Numbered from the stretch's first letter, positions 38,696-48,074 are shown. The stretch is DNA of 64,000 bases from Streptomyces sp. 35G-GA-8 (GCF_023534745.1 NZ_JAMHJQ010000009.1:372001-436000), one strand, 5' to 3'. Notes: generated from the sequence alone by a model not told the origin. Translations and numbers: made by a program.

Positions 38696-38865
38696 TGTGG
38701 TGACTCCCAAGTACGAAGCGGCGGTGGGCGGGCCCCTCCTGCTGGGTGGGGGAGGGACCCGTTGAAGGGTGGAGCGGTCGAGCAAGCAAGAGAGTAATTC
38801 CTGTGGGGGCGCGGATCAGCCGCAGTGCCGAGGATCACCCCCTTGTGGGGTACAGGCATGGGACG

Positions 38866-39768
38866 ATGCGCCGCATGCCTGCGGTGTCTTCAGTTCTCGT
38901 CCCTTACGCGTCCTACCTGCGGGTCTACGAGCCGCTTGCAGCCTTCGCCGAGCCCGAACGGGGTCATTGGCGACGCTACGCCGCCCGGGACGGGACGCCG
39001 ACCGCACAGGACGAACTACGGCGCTCCCTGGCCGACTTGCTGCCCACCCCGCCGGTGCCCGTGCCGGTGCACGAGAGCGCGGACGCCTTCATCACCGAGG
39101 TGGACGGTGTGGTGTGCGTCTGTCCCTGGCGCACCCGGCTGCGCGGCTGGCTGGCGCTGGAGGAACTGGGCGAACTGCTGCCGGTACCGCTCCTGGACGC
39201 GGTGCTGCCGCCGGTGGTGCGCGGGCAGGCGGCGAAGGACTACGAGCGCTGGCGGGACAGCAACCCGGACGCGCGGCCGTGGATCCGGACGGCGGTCTGG
39301 CAGGTGCCGGTGCGCTGGTTCACCCTCTTCTCCGACGACGAGCGCACTTTTGAGCCAGGTGGGGCGGTGCCGGGAGGCACCGGATCGGACGCGACCGAAT
39401 CGAATGGGGCCGGACCTGGCGGCGCGCGGGTGCTGCGGTACCGGACCCCGATGGTGCAGGCCCGGCGCCGGCTGGCCCGCTCGCTGAAGACCCTGCGGGA
39501 CACCCTGGACGACGGCCCGCTGATCGACGGCCTGGTGGACGTGGGGCGCTGGCTGGAGGAGTTCCACCCGCGCTCACTGGTCGAACTGGACTACGGAGGT
39601 CTGGTGCACGTACTGTCCTGCGCTCAGCTCGCCGAGGACCACTCGGCGGCCGATGTGGCGGCGGCGATCACGGCGCTGCGGGACGGGGACGACGAGGGTG
39701 CCGGGGAGGCGTACGGACGGCTCACGGAGCGATGGCGGGCGGTCCGGGACCGCCAGTTCGCGAACTGA
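38866..39768 (+). CDS. Conserved protein of unknown function next to bldC
   Basis: Cytosolic protein of about 300 residues, no membrane segment. Visible parts: VLVPYASYLRVYEPLAAFAE at the N-terminus, a central helix-rich region with EELGELLPVPLLDAVLPPVV, and WLEEFHPRSLVELDYGGLVH near the end. A Gly/Thr/Ala-rich loop (GGAVPGGTGSDATESNGAG) around residue 165 looks like an insertion. No family function can be named. It is divergent from valine dehydrogenase. ATG 38866 and ATG 38875 are both possible; the first is used. Confidence 0.75.
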   Translation: MRRMPAVSSVLVPYASYLRVYEPLAAFAEPERGHWRRYAARDGTPTAQDELRRSLADLLPTPPVPVPVHESADAFITEVDGVVCVCPWRTRLRGWLALEELGELLPVPLLDAVLPPVVRGQAAKDYERWRDSNPDARPWIRTAVWQVPVRWFTLFSDDERTFEPGGAVPGGTGSDATESNGAGPGGARVLRYRTPMVQARRRLARSLKTLRDTLDDGPLIDGLVDVGRWLEEFHPRSLVELDYGGLVHVLSCAQLAEDHSAADVAAAITALRDGDDEGAGEAYGRLTERWRAVRDRQFAN

Positions 39769-40343
39769 GTTCCCCCGCGTTCATCCTCCGTCTCCCTTCC
39801 CGACTCCCGCGAGGCGGAGAGTGACGGGCGGTGCGCAGGTGAGAACGGGCGCCGAAACGGGCAGTGTCCGGGCCCTTACGGGCGGTGAACGGGGCCTAGG
39901 GCGGAGGTCCCGATCCGGGCCTTTGCCTCAAGCGTGACGGACCGCACTAACGGGGCTCTTGCGCCCATCGCCTACCCTCGTGTCAAAATAGGACAAGGAG
40001 TCCGGGGAGGGTTCCTTCCGCCCAAGTGTGGGCGGAACGCTCAGCATTGCACTCTATATGGGGGGTCTGTTGACTCCTGATCGCTCTGTGACTGATCGTA
40101 TCTGTGACGTGACTGTCCGCTATGGCATGGTCCATCGGCTTCCGCCACTGATGAACACCTCAGAGGGCAATTCCATCGGTTTGGCCGACGTGGCTGGACG
40201 GATGGTGTAGTTGTAGTGCCGAGGACAAGCCGTTCGTCCTATAACCGACTCGGCCCGCGTCCGCCATTTCGGGCAACGCGGGTCAAGGTGCAGAATTTAG
40301 AGGAAAGAACCGAGATGGTTCGGTTCTCCCGAGGAGGCCGCTC
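39769..40343. promoter_or_regulatory. Long upstream region of bldC
   Basis: About 575 bases without a convincing gene. From 39980 it is notably AT-richer (GTGTCAAAATAGGACAAGGA; CACTCTATATGGGG; GTATCTGTGACGTGACTG). TTGACT at 40070-40075 could be a -35 element, but no good -10 at normal spacing follows, so no promoter is assigned. A 60-codon frame at 40028-40210 has no ribosome site and atypical codon use. The bldC mRNA may have a long leader. GAGGAGG lies just before the bldC ATG. Confidence 0.4.
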
Positions 40344-40550
40344 ATGACCGCTCGCACCCCTGATGCCGAGCCGCTGCTGACCCCGGCTGAGGTTGCCACG
40401 ATGTTCCGCGTGGACCCGAAGACGGTCACTCGCTGGGCAAAAGCCGGCAAGCTCACGTCCATCCGCACGCTCGGTGGGCATCGCCGGTATCGCGAGGCAG
40501 AGGTCCGCGCACTGCTTGCGGGTATTCCGCAGCAGCGCAGCGAGGCCTGA
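40344..40550 (+). CDS. bldC: Developmental regulator BldC (MerR-like DNA-binding protein)
   Basis: 68-residue protein consisting of a single MerR-type winged HTH: LLTPAEVATMFRVDPKTVTR, then WAKAGKLTSIRTLGGHRRYR and EAEVRALLAGIP. There is no effector domain. BldC binds direct repeats head to tail and holds back sporulation genes while controlling secondary metabolism in Streptomyces. ATG 40344 follows GAGGAGGCCGCTC. An intrinsic terminator lies 140 bases downstream, so it is probably monocistronic. Confidence 0.98.
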   Translation: MTARTPDAEPLLTPAEVATMFRVDPKTVTRWAKAGKLTSIRTLGGHRRYREAEVRALLAGIPQQRSEA

Positions 40551-40693
40551 ACAACCCAGTAAGGCTCATTAGGGCTCAACTACAAGCAGGGCACTGCCGG
40601 GTCCCCCAAACTCGGTCGTCCCGACCCATAGCTCCATACGACGGGCGCCTGCCCCAACAGGCCCCATGCCCTCGCATCACGGGGTAAGTCGTC

Positions 40694-40733
40694 GATCGCG
40701 CTGGACTCCGCCGGGTCCAGCGCGATCTTTTTT
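40694..40733 (+). terminator. Intrinsic terminator with U-tract after bldC
   Basis: GATCGCGCTGGAC pairs with GTCCAGCGCGATC across an 8-base loop and is followed directly by TTTTTT. Such a textbook rho-independent site is uncommon in this GC-rich genome. Confidence 0.95.
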
Positions 40734-40962
40734 GTGCGCCGGGGAGGCGGTGTCCCGGCCCTGTTGGGGCGCTGTGTGGACGGTGTCGAAGGTGCCTCCG
40801 GAGGGGTTCGGGAGAGAGTGCAATTGCACATATTAAATTGGTGGATTGTAGGTGGGGTGTAAGCGCCGTCATTCCAGAAACTCATTCGGTGACTAGCGTC
40901 ACACCACCAAGGACTTGCCAAGAGTGGGAGCGCTACCGAATGGATCACGCTCATACGGTCGG
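40734..40962. other. Intergenic AT-rich spot after bldC terminator
   Basis: No gene is seen. GTGCAATTGCACATATTAAATTGG at about 40818-40841 is the most AT-rich stretch in the window, with an inverted repeat CAATT/AATTG. It could be a protein-binding site or a promoter; no associated plus-strand gene is evident. Confidence 0.4.
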
Positions 40963-41184
40963 TCACGGAGCGGAGGTGGCCTGGTCCTCGGCTAACTCGT
41001 CGTCCAGGAAGCACTCTTCGAGAAAGAGATCGTCGTTCGCCGAGGACTCCATGGCGAGCCGCTGGAGGCGATGACAGATCGGGCAGTATCCGGTGCGATG
41101 CGGATGGCCGGACGCGGCCGCCAGATGGGCGCGCAACAGCGCGCGGGTCTCATGCCTCGTCGTCGATGCCGTCACGCACACCAC
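40963..41184 (-). CDS. Small DUF6274-like protein with a CxxC motif
   Basis: Protein of about 73 residues: TTRHETRALLRAHLAAASGH, then YCPICHRLQRLAMES and an acidic tail (DDLFLEECFLDDELAED). The pair CPIC plus the neighbouring His suggests a zinc or redox site. I recall this family (DUF6274) beside bldC in streptomycetes, without known function. GTG 41184 with GGGGGTGG upstream is used; GTG 41175 is an alternative three codons later. Confidence 0.7.
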   Translation of the reverse strand: MVCVTASTTRHETRALLRAHLAAASGHPHRTGYCPICHRLQRLAMESSANDDLFLEECFLDDELAEDQATSAP

Positions 41185-41393
41185 CCCCGGTGCGGGCCCG
41201 TGGATGCGGTGAGCGTGGGGCCCTTCTGCTTAGGTACCCCCGGCCGTTGGCGTCGTCAAGGAGATGCGGCCCGGGCCCGGTGGATTTGGGTACGCCATTA
41301 CTGCGGCGTGACCAGGGCGTCGACGGCGCTTGCCGTATGCAATGGGGTCACCTGTGCACGGGGGTGGTGAGAGAGAGAGGGGGGCAACGGAAA

Positions 41394-41420
41394 AGCCCGC
41401 ATCCGGTGTGGATGCGGGCT
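41394..41420 (-). terminator. Terminator after tRNA-Asp
   Basis: AGCCCGCATCC and GGATGCGGGCT form an 11 base-pair stem with a 5-base loop. Read on the minus strand it is followed by TTTT, so it ends the tRNA-Asp transcript. Confidence 0.88.
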
Positions 41421-41437
41421 CCTCTGTACTGCGACTG

Positions 41438-41512
41438 CGGTCCTGACGGGATTTGAACCCGCGGCCTCCACCTTGACAGGGTGGCGAGCACTCCAAACTG
41501 CTCCACAGGACC
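41438..41512 (-). tRNA. tRNA-Asp (GTC), copy 1
   Basis: Minus-strand cloverleaf: acceptor GGTCCTG/CAGGACC, anticodon loop CTGTCAA (GTC), T-loop TTCAAAT, discriminator G. CCA not encoded. Identical to the copy at 48221. Confidence 0.97.
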
Positions 41513-41613
41513 AGGTTTCGCTGCCCCGTACCGGCGGCTGCGAGACGAGACTCTACAGCAGCTCGCGGGGTCCGGTCGAACTCACTCCCCGCGCACCCTC
41601 CGCCATGAACGCG

Positions 41614-44600
41614 TTACGGCGCCGCCGCGTCGATCGCCTTGATGATGCGCTTGTCCGAGACGGGCTGCGCGGTGCCCAGGGCGTGCGCGAAGTAGCTCAC
41701 CCGCAGCTCCTCGATCATCCAGCGGATGTCCAGCACCTGCTGGGGCACCGGTCGTCCCCGCGGGAGCTGTTCGAGCAGCCAGGCGTACTCGTCCCGCATC
41801 TCATGGACCTTCTCCATGCGTGTGGTGTCGCGCTGGACGTTCGTCGGCATCTGCTGGAGCCGGCGGTCCGCCGCGACGAGATAGCGCATCAGGTCGGGCA
41901 GCCGGCGCAGCCCGGTGCGGGTGACGAAGCCGGCCGGTACGAGGGCCGCCAGCTGGTCCCTGACGTCCTGGACGTTGTTGATCAGTGTCGGACTGCCCGT
42001 GGCCTTCAAACGGCGCTCACAGGCCTGCCAGGCGGCCAGGATCTGCTGGACCTGTCCGATGGTCCGCACGGTCGCGTCGACGAGATCGGCGCGCACCTTG
42101 TCGTACAGCTTCCGGAACGATTCCTCGTCCCAGGCCGGACCCCCGTGGTCCGCGATCAGCTTGTCGGCGGCGGCCATGGCGCAGTCGTCGAACAGCGCCT
42201 GGACGGAGCCGTGCGGATTGCGGGAGAGCGCCAGCTTCTGCTGGTTGGTGAGCTTGTCGGAGGCGAACTTCGCCGGGTTCACCGGGATGTTCAGCAGGAT
42301 CAGCCGGCGCGTACCCGCCCACATCGCCTGCCGCTGCTCCGCCTCGGTGTCGAAGAGCCGTACGGCCACGGTCGCGCCCTGATCGACCAGCGCCGGGTAC
42401 GCCTTGACGGGCTGGCCGGCCCGCCGGGTCTCGAAGACCCGGGAGAGCGTGCCGATCGTCCACTCCGTCAGGCCCGTACGTTCGATCGCCTCGCCGCCCG
42501 AGCGCTCGGCGGTGGCCGCGGCGGCCTTGGAGAGCGCCTGACGGGCCTTGGGGCGCAACTGGAGCTTGAGCGCCTCCAGGTCTTTCCCCTCGGCGTGTTC
42601 GGCGATCTTGCGGCGCCGCTCGTCGACGATGCGGAACGTGACCCTGAGATGGTCGGGCATCCGGGCGGGGTCGAAGTCGTCGGCCGTGACCGGCACCCCG
42701 ACCATCCGCTGGAGCTCGCGGGCCAGGGTCACCGGCAGCGGCTCCTGAAGGGGCACGGCCCGCTCCAGGAACGCCTTGGCGTAGTTCGGCGCGGGCACGT
42801 AGTGGCGGCGGATCGGCTTGGGCAGCGAGCGGATCAGCTCCATGACCACCTGCTCGCGCAGGCCCGGGATCTGCCAGTCGAAGCCTTCGGAGGTGACCTG
42901 GTTGAGCACCTGGAGCGGGACATGGACGGTCACGCCGTCCGCGTCCGTACCCGGCTCGAACTGGTACGTCACGCGGAACTTGAGCGGTCCCTGGCGCCAG
43001 GAGTCCGGGTAGTCGTCCTTGGTGACGGAGCCGGCCTTCTCGTTGATGAGCATCGAGCGCTCGAAGTCGAGGAGGTCCGGCTCCTCGCGGCGTCTCTTCT
43101 TCCACCAGGAGTCGAAGTGCGCGCCGGAGACCACCTCGTCCGGCACCCGCCGGTCGTAGAAGTCGTAGAGCGTCTCGTCGTCCACGAGGATGTCGCGGCG
43201 CCGGGCGCGGTGCTCCAACTCCTCAACCTCGCCCAGGAGTTTGCGATTGTCATGGAAGAACTGGTGGTGCGTGCGCCAGTCGCCCTCGACCAGCGCGTGG
43301 CGGATGAACAGCTCCCGGGATGCCTCGGGGTCGATTCGGCCGAAATTCACCTTGCGCTGGGCGACGATCGGTACTCCGTAGAGCGTCACCTTCTCGTACG
43401 CCATCACGGCCGCCATGTCCTTCTCCCAGTGCGGCTCGCTGTAGGTGTGCTTGAGGAGATGGCCGGCAAGGGGCTCGATCCACTCGGGCTCGATCTTCGC
43501 GTTGACCCGCGCCCAGAGCCGGGAGGTCTCCACCAGCTCGGCGGACATGAGGAAGCGCGGCGGCTTCTTGAACAGCGCCGAGCCGGGGAACACCGCGAAC
43601 TTCGCGCTGCGGGCGCCCAGATACTCGTTCTTGGCGGTGTTTTTCCCACCCTCCCCCCCGGCGTTCTTCACATCCTTCATCCCGATGTGCGAGAGGAGCC
43701 CGGCCAGCAGCGACACGTGGATGGACTGGTCCGCCGCGTCCTCCTCGTTGAGATGGATGCCCATCTGCTTGGCGACCGTACGCAGCTGGGAGTAGATGTC
43801 CTGCCACTCGCGGATCCGCAGGAAGTTCAGATACTCCGACTTGCACATCCGGCGGAAGGCCGAGGAGGACAGCGTCTTCTGCTGCTCCCTGATGTAGCGC
43901 CAGAGATTGATGAAGGCCAGGAAGTCGGACGTCTCGTCCTTGAAGCGGGCGTGCTGCTGGTCGGCCTGGGTCTGCTTGTCGACGGGCCGCTCGCGCGGGT
44001 CCTGGATGGAGAGCGCGGCGGCGATCACCATCACTTCGCGTACGCAGCCGTTGCGGTCGGCCTCGATGACCATCCGGGCCAGCCGCGGGTCCACGGGCAG
44101 CTGGGAGAGCTTGCGGCCGAGCGGGGTGAGCCGCTTCTTCGGGTCCTTCTGCGCGGCCTGCGACGGGTCGAACGCGCCCAGCTCCTGGAGCAGCTGCACA
44201 CCGTCGCGGATATTGCGGTGGTCCGGCGGATCGATGAAGGGGAACTTCTCGATGTCGCCGAGCCCGGCCGCGGTCATCTGGAGGATGACGGACGCCAGAT
44301 TCGTACGGAGGATCTCGGCGTCGGTGAACTCCGGGCGCGACTCGAAGTCCTCCTCGGAGTAGAGCCGGACGCAGATGCCGTCCGAGGTACGGCCGCAGCG
44401 GCCCTTGCGCTGGTTGGCGCTGGCCTGGGAGATCTTCTCGATCGGCAGCCGCTGGACCTTGGTGCGGTGGCTGTAGCGGGAGATCCGGGCGTTGCCCGGG
44501 TCGATCACGTACTTGATGCCGGGGACGGTCAGCGAGGTCTCGGCGACATTCGTCGCGAGCACGATCCGGCGTCCGCTGTGTTTCTGGAACACCCGGTTCT

Positions 44601-45588
44601 GCTCGGCGTGCGAGAGCCGGGCGTAGAGCGGCAGAACCTCGGTGTTCCGGTGCTGAAGCTTCTCCAGGGCGTCGGCGGTGTCGCGGATCTCACGCTCGCC
44701 GGAGAGAAAGACCAGAATGTCGCCGGGGCCCTCGCCCTGGAGTTCGTCCACGGCTTCGGAGATCGCGGTGATCTGGTCGCGGTCGCCCTCCTCGCCGTCC
44801 TCCTCCAGCAGGGGCCGGTAGCGGACCTCGACCGGGTACGTACGGCCCGAGACCTCCACGATGGGCGCGTCCGCGAAGTGCCGGGAGAAACGTTCCGGGT
44901 CGATGGTCGCGGAGGTGATGACGACCTTGAGGTCGGGGCGTCTGGGGAGCAGCTGGGCGAGATACCCCAGCAGGAAGTCGATGTTGAGGCTGCGCTCATG
45001 GGCCTCGTCGATGATGATCGTGTCGTACGCGAGCAGCTCGCGGTCCGTCTGGACCTCGGCGAGCAGGATGCCGTCCGTCATCAGCTTGACGAACGTCGCG
45101 TCCTGATCGACCTGATCGGTGAAACGGACCTTCCAGCCGACCGCCTCGCCCAGCGGCGTGTCCAGCTCCTCCGCGACCCGTTCCGCGACCGTACGGGCGG
45201 CGATCCGGCGTGGCTGGGTGTGCCCGATCATGCCGCGGACACCGCGGCCCAGCTCCAGACAGATCTTGGGGATCTGGGTCGTCTTGCCCGACCCGGTCTC
45301 CCCGGCGACGATCACGACCTGGTGGTCGCGTATCGCCTCCAGGATCAGGTCCTTCTTCTGGCTGACGGGCAGCTGCTCGGGGTACGAGACGGCGGGCATC
45401 CGTCCGGCGCGCAGCCGCGTCCGCTCGGCGGCCTTCTCGGCCTGACCCGCGATCTCGTCCAGCACGGCCTGCCGCGCGTCGGGCTTACGGATGCGGCGTG
45501 CGCCTTCGAGACGGCGGCCGAGCCGCTGCGCGTCACGCAGCGGGACGTCGGCCAGCAGGGTCTGGAGGTCGGCGAAGGAAGTAGACAT
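41614..45588 (-). CDS. hrpA: ATP-dependent RNA helicase HrpA
   Basis: DEAH-box helicase of 1324 residues, the usual length of bacterial HrpA. Walker A VIVAGETGSGKTTQIPKICL near residue 90, IIIDEAHERSLNIDFLLGYL (DEAH), VITSATIDPERFSRHF, and motif VI ISQASANQRKGRCGRTSDG are intact, followed by the HA2/OB region and the long DUF3418 C-terminal part. It acts in mRNA processing and ribosome rescue in other bacteria. ATG 45588 begins MSTSFADLQTLLADVPL. It is transcribed alone on the minus strand; tRNA-Asp lies 100 bases downstream. Confidence 0.97.
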   Translation of the reverse strand: MSTSFADLQTLLADVPLRDAQRLGRRLEGARRIRKPDARQAVLDEIAGQAEKAAERTRLRAGRMPAVSYPEQLPVSQKKDLILEAIRDHQVVIVAGETGSGKTTQIPKICLELGRGVRGMIGHTQPRRIAARTVAERVAEELDTPLGEAVGWKVRFTDQVDQDATFVKLMTDGILLAEVQTDRELLAYDTIIIDEAHERSLNIDFLLGYLAQLLPRRPDLKVVITSATIDPERFSRHFADAPIVEVSGRTYPVEVRYRPLLEEDGEEGDRDQITAISEAVDELQGEGPGDILVFLSGEREIRDTADALEKLQHRNTEVLPLYARLSHAEQNRVFQKHSGRRIVLATNVAETSLTVPGIKYVIDPGNARISRYSHRTKVQRLPIEKISQASANQRKGRCGRTSDGICVRLYSEEDFESRPEFTDAEILRTNLASVILQMTAAGLGDIEKFPFIDPPDHRNIRDGVQLLQELGAFDPSQAAQKDPKKRLTPLGRKLSQLPVDPRLARMVIEADRNGCVREVMVIAAALSIQDPRERPVDKQTQADQQHARFKDETSDFLAFINLWRYIREQQKTLSSSAFRRMCKSEYLNFLRIREWQDIYSQLRTVAKQMGIHLNEEDAADQSIHVSLLAGLLSHIGMKDVKNAGGEGGKNTAKNEYLGARSAKFAVFPGSALFKKPPRFLMSAELVETSRLWARVNAKIEPEWIEPLAGHLLKHTYSEPHWEKDMAAVMAYEKVTLYGVPIVAQRKVNFGRIDPEASRELFIRHALVEGDWRTHHQFFHDNRKLLGEVEELEHRARRRDILVDDETLYDFYDRRVPDEVVSGAHFDSWWKKRRREEPDLLDFERSMLINEKAGSVTKDDYPDSWRQGPLKFRVTYQFEPGTDADGVTVHVPLQVLNQVTSEGFDWQIPGLREQVVMELIRSLPKPIRRHYVPAPNYAKAFLERAVPLQEPLPVTLARELQRMVGVPVTADDFDPARMPDHLRVTFRIVDERRRKIAEHAEGKDLEALKLQLRPKARQALSKAAAATAERSGGEAIERTGLTEWTIGTLSRVFETRRAGQPVKAYPALVDQGATVAVRLFDTEAEQRQAMWAGTRRLILLNIPVNPAKFASDKLTNQQKLALSRNPHGSVQALFDDCAMAAADKLIADHGGPAWDEESFRKLYDKVRADLVDATVRTIGQVQQILAAWQACERRLKATGSPTLINNVQDVRDQLAALVPAGFVTRTGLRRLPDLMRYLVAADRRLQQMPTNVQRDTTRMEKVHEMRDEYAWLLEQLPRGRPVPQQVLDIRWMIEELRVSYFAHALGTAQPVSDKRIIKAIDAAAP

Positions 45589-45836
45589 ACCTGGCCCAGG
45601 ATCTCACCCGCGGCTCGGGAGTGGCGAACCCATTTCGGCGGCGGATCCGGCGCGGCGGCACGGCGGGGCGGAGGGCCGTATTGCCCGAGGGGAATGAGCA
45701 CCCCTTACGATGCGAGACAGGTGCCCCGTACCCCGTACCTGGTCCTTCCGCTTCACCCGTCCCCGCGCCAGTCGTCCCGTACCACCCGTCCCGCGCCACT
45801 CGTCCCGTACCGCCGTCGCCCGGAGAGGTTCACCTG

Positions 45837-46286
45837 ATGCCCCGCGTGCCCGTCGGAAGCAGGCGCCGCCGCTTCGTGGGTGTGGGCATGGGCGGGGCGC
45901 TGCTGGGGATGCTGGTCGCGCTGCTGTTCTGTCTCCCGTCGGCCGCGGCGTCGGACTTCGTGTCGGCTTCCCCGCCGGCCGCCGGGACCGTCGAGACGGT
46001 TGTCGCTGCCGGGACCGCCGGGACCGAGACGGTTACGGGCGCCGACGGGTACGGCGGTCCGACTCCGGGCTGCGGGCGCGGCGACCGGGACGACGCCGGC
46101 ACCCCGCCTCTCGCCCCCGCGCGCGGCGGCTTCGCCCATGAACTGCTGCCCGCGCTGAACGACGCCCGCGACACCGCCGGCGCGTGGGGCATCGCTCAGG
46201 CCGTGCTCGCCGTGATACCCGACCGCGGGCCGCCGCCGGTCGCCGCGCCCTCTCCGATCGATCTCTCCGTACTGCTGCGCGTATAG
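45837..46286 (+). CDS. Small secreted protein of unknown function
   Basis: 149 residues. The N-terminus MPRVPVGSRRRRFVGVGMGG, then ALLGMLVALLFCLPSAAAS, is a Sec signal peptide with a likely cut after SAAA. The mature part is Val/Thr/Ala-rich, then a Gly/Asp-rich stretch, and a short helix-forming end (FAHELLPALNDARDTAG). No family is recognised. ATG 45837 follows GGAGAGG. It is 79 bases before the DsbA-like gene and could share its transcript. Confidence 0.65.
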   Translation: MPRVPVGSRRRRFVGVGMGGALLGMLVALLFCLPSAAASDFVSASPPAAGTVETVVAAGTAGTETVTGADGYGGPTPGCGRGDRDDAGTPPLAPARGGFAHELLPALNDARDTAGAWGIAQAVLAVIPDRGPPPVAAPSPIDLSVLLRV

Positions 46287-46365
46287 GGGCCGACCGCGTC
46301 CGCCGCTTTCGTCCCCCTTTTTTCACGGATCCATTTCACGGATCGCAACGGAGAGCCGGTCACCC

Positions 46366-47187
46366 ATGTCCGCACAGCCTTCCCGTATGTCCTCCCGCCG
46401 TGCCGTCGCCATCGGCGCCGGTGTCGTGGCCGCCGCCGCCCTGCTCGGCGTCGTCTCGTACACCGCGACCAAACCCGCCACCACCACGTCGGACGCCGCC
46501 ACCAGCGTCACGTCCGGGGAAAGCCCGGTCGCCGAGGTCTCCGCGGAGCCGCAGGCCGGGGTCTACCCCGAGCTGGCCGAGCTCGCCCGCCGCGACGGTG
46601 CGGACCCCCTCGCCGTCGGCCGCGCGGACGCGCCGGTCGTCCTGATCGAGTACGCCGACTTCAAGTGCGGCTACTGCGGCAAGTTCGCCCGCGACACCGA
46701 GCCCGGCCTCATGGAGAAGTACGTCAAGAAGGGCACCCTGCGCATCGAATGGCGCAACTACCCGCTCTTCGGAGAGGAGTCGGAGGCCGCCGCCCACGCC
46801 GGCTGGGCCGCCGGACAGCAGGGCCGCTTCTGGGAGTTCCACTCGGCCGCGTACGCCGAGGGCTCGAAGGAGAAGGGCTTCGGCGACGACCGGCTCGAAG
46901 CGCTCGCCCGGGAGGCCGGGGTGAAGGACCTGGAGCGGTTCCATCGCGACCGCGCCGGGGACGCCGCCGCGGCGGCCGTACGGAAGGACAAGGAGGAGGC
47001 GTTCGGCCTCGGCGCCACAGCCACCCCGTCCTTCCTCATCAACGGCCGCCCCATCGCCGGCGCGCAGCCGGACGAGACCTTCACCCGGGCCATCGAGTCG
47101 GCGAAAGCCGCGGCGGACGCGGCCACGAACGCCCCCGAGACCGGGAAGAGCGGCACGGCGGGTACGGACGGCAAGGAGAACCGATGA
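46366..47187 (+). CDS. DsbA-like membrane-anchored thiol oxidoreductase
   Basis: 273 residues. An N-terminal anchor (AVAIGAGVVAAAALLGVVSY) places the thioredoxin-fold domain (from about 85) outside the membrane. The active site is FKCGYCGKFARDTEPGLM, and the cis-Pro loop is GATATPSFLINGRPI. It belongs to the thioredoxin_4/DsbA group that makes or reshuffles disulphides in exported proteins. Its last codons overlap the ATG of the CcdA-like gene (ATGA), so the electron-transfer partner is co-translated. The C-terminal tail is Ala/Thr/Gly-rich. Confidence 0.92.
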   Translation: MSAQPSRMSSRRAVAIGAGVVAAAALLGVVSYTATKPATTTSDAATSVTSGESPVAEVSAEPQAGVYPELAELARRDGADPLAVGRADAPVVLIEYADFKCGYCGKFARDTEPGLMEKYVKKGTLRIEWRNYPLFGEESEAAAHAGWAAGQQGRFWEFHSAAYAEGSKEKGFGDDRLEALAREAGVKDLERFHRDRAGDAAAAAVRKDKEEAFGLGATATPSFLINGRPIAGAQPDETFTRAIESAKAAADAATNAPETGKSGTAGTDGKENR

Positions 47188-48071
47188 CCGACATCGGGTA
47201 CCCGGTCGCCCTGATCGGCGGCCTCCTCGCGCTGCTCAGTCCGTGCAGCGCCCTGCTCCTGCCCGCGTTCTTCGCGTACTCCATCGACTCGGCCGGCCGG
47301 CTCCTGGCCCGAACCGGCATCTTCTACCTCGGCCTCGCGACCACACTCGTCCCGCTGGGCGCCGCCGGTTCCTTCGCCGGCCGGCTCTTCTACGGGCACC
47401 GCGATCTGCTGGTCACCACCGGCGGCTGGCTGATCATCGCGTTCGGGGTCGCCCAGATCATCGGCATGGGCTTCGCCTCGCGCCGTATGGCCGCGCTGTC
47501 GGGCCGGATCCGGCCGACGACCGCGCTGTCCGTGTACGCCCTCGGCATGGTCTACGGGCTCGCCGGCTTCTGCGCGGGGCCGATCCTGGGCAGCGTGCTG
47601 ACCGTGGCGGCGCTGAGCGGCAGTCCGGCCTACGGCGGGCTGCTGCTCGCGGTGTACGCGCTCGGCATGGCCGTACCGCTGTTCCTGCTCGCCCTGCTCT
47701 GGGAACGGTTCGAGCTCGGCGGCCGGCGGTGGCTGCGCGGCCGGGCCTTCCGGCTGGGACGCTTCGAGCTGCACACGACCTCGCTGCTCTCGGGGCTCTT
47801 CTTCCTCGTCCTGGGCGTGGTCTTCCTCGCCTTCGACGGGACGACGGCGCTGCCGGGGCTGCTCTCGGTCGACGACTCCTTCGCCACCGAGCAGTGGGCG
47901 CGCGGGATCGGGGCGGCGATCCCGGACTGGGCGCTGCTGGGAGGGGTGGTGCTGGTGGTGGCGGTGATCACACTGGTGCGCTGGTCCCGGTCCCGGGGCC
48001 GTGACGACCGCGACGAGTGTGCTGAGCCTGCTGGGCGTGCCGAGCCGGTCCGTAACGAGACGGGAGCATGA
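47184..48071 (+). CDS. CcdA/DsbD-like transmembrane electron-transfer protein
   Basis: Membrane protein of 295 residues with six main helices and one at the C-terminus. The two halves carry the paired cysteines of the family: ALLSPCSALLLPAFF in helix 1 and GLAGFCAGPILGSVL in helix 4. Such proteins pass reducing power from cytosolic thioredoxin to extracytoplasmic thiol proteins; here the coupled DsbA-like protein is the obvious partner. No cytochrome c assembly gene (ResB-like) is adjacent. ATG 47184 has AAGGAG upstream. A terminator follows at once. Confidence 0.9.
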   Translation: MTDIGYPVALIGGLLALLSPCSALLLPAFFAYSIDSAGRLLARTGIFYLGLATTLVPLGAAGSFAGRLFYGHRDLLVTTGGWLIIAFGVAQIIGMGFASRRMAALSGRIRPTTALSVYALGMVYGLAGFCAGPILGSVLTVAALSGSPAYGGLLLAVYALGMAVPLFLLALLWERFELGGRRWLRGRAFRLGRFELHTTSLLSGLFFLVLGVVFLAFDGTTALPGLLSVDDSFATEQWARGIGAAIPDWALLGGVVLVVAVITLVRWSRSRGRDDRDECAEPAGRAEPVRNETGA

Positions 48072-48074
48072 GAA

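Noticed and set aside
37595..38785. Extended N-terminus of valine dehydrogenase from 38785
   Set aside because: The extra 30 residues are Pro/Arg-rich without similarity; GTG 38695 has a good ribosome site and the known start.
40028..40210. 60-codon frame upstream of bldC as a gene
   Set aside because: No ribosome site, mixed codon use, and AT-rich promoter-like DNA; no family seen.
41473..45837. A 1454-codon plus-strand frame over hrpA
   Set aside because: Shadow of hrpA and of tRNA-Asp; no recognisable protein.
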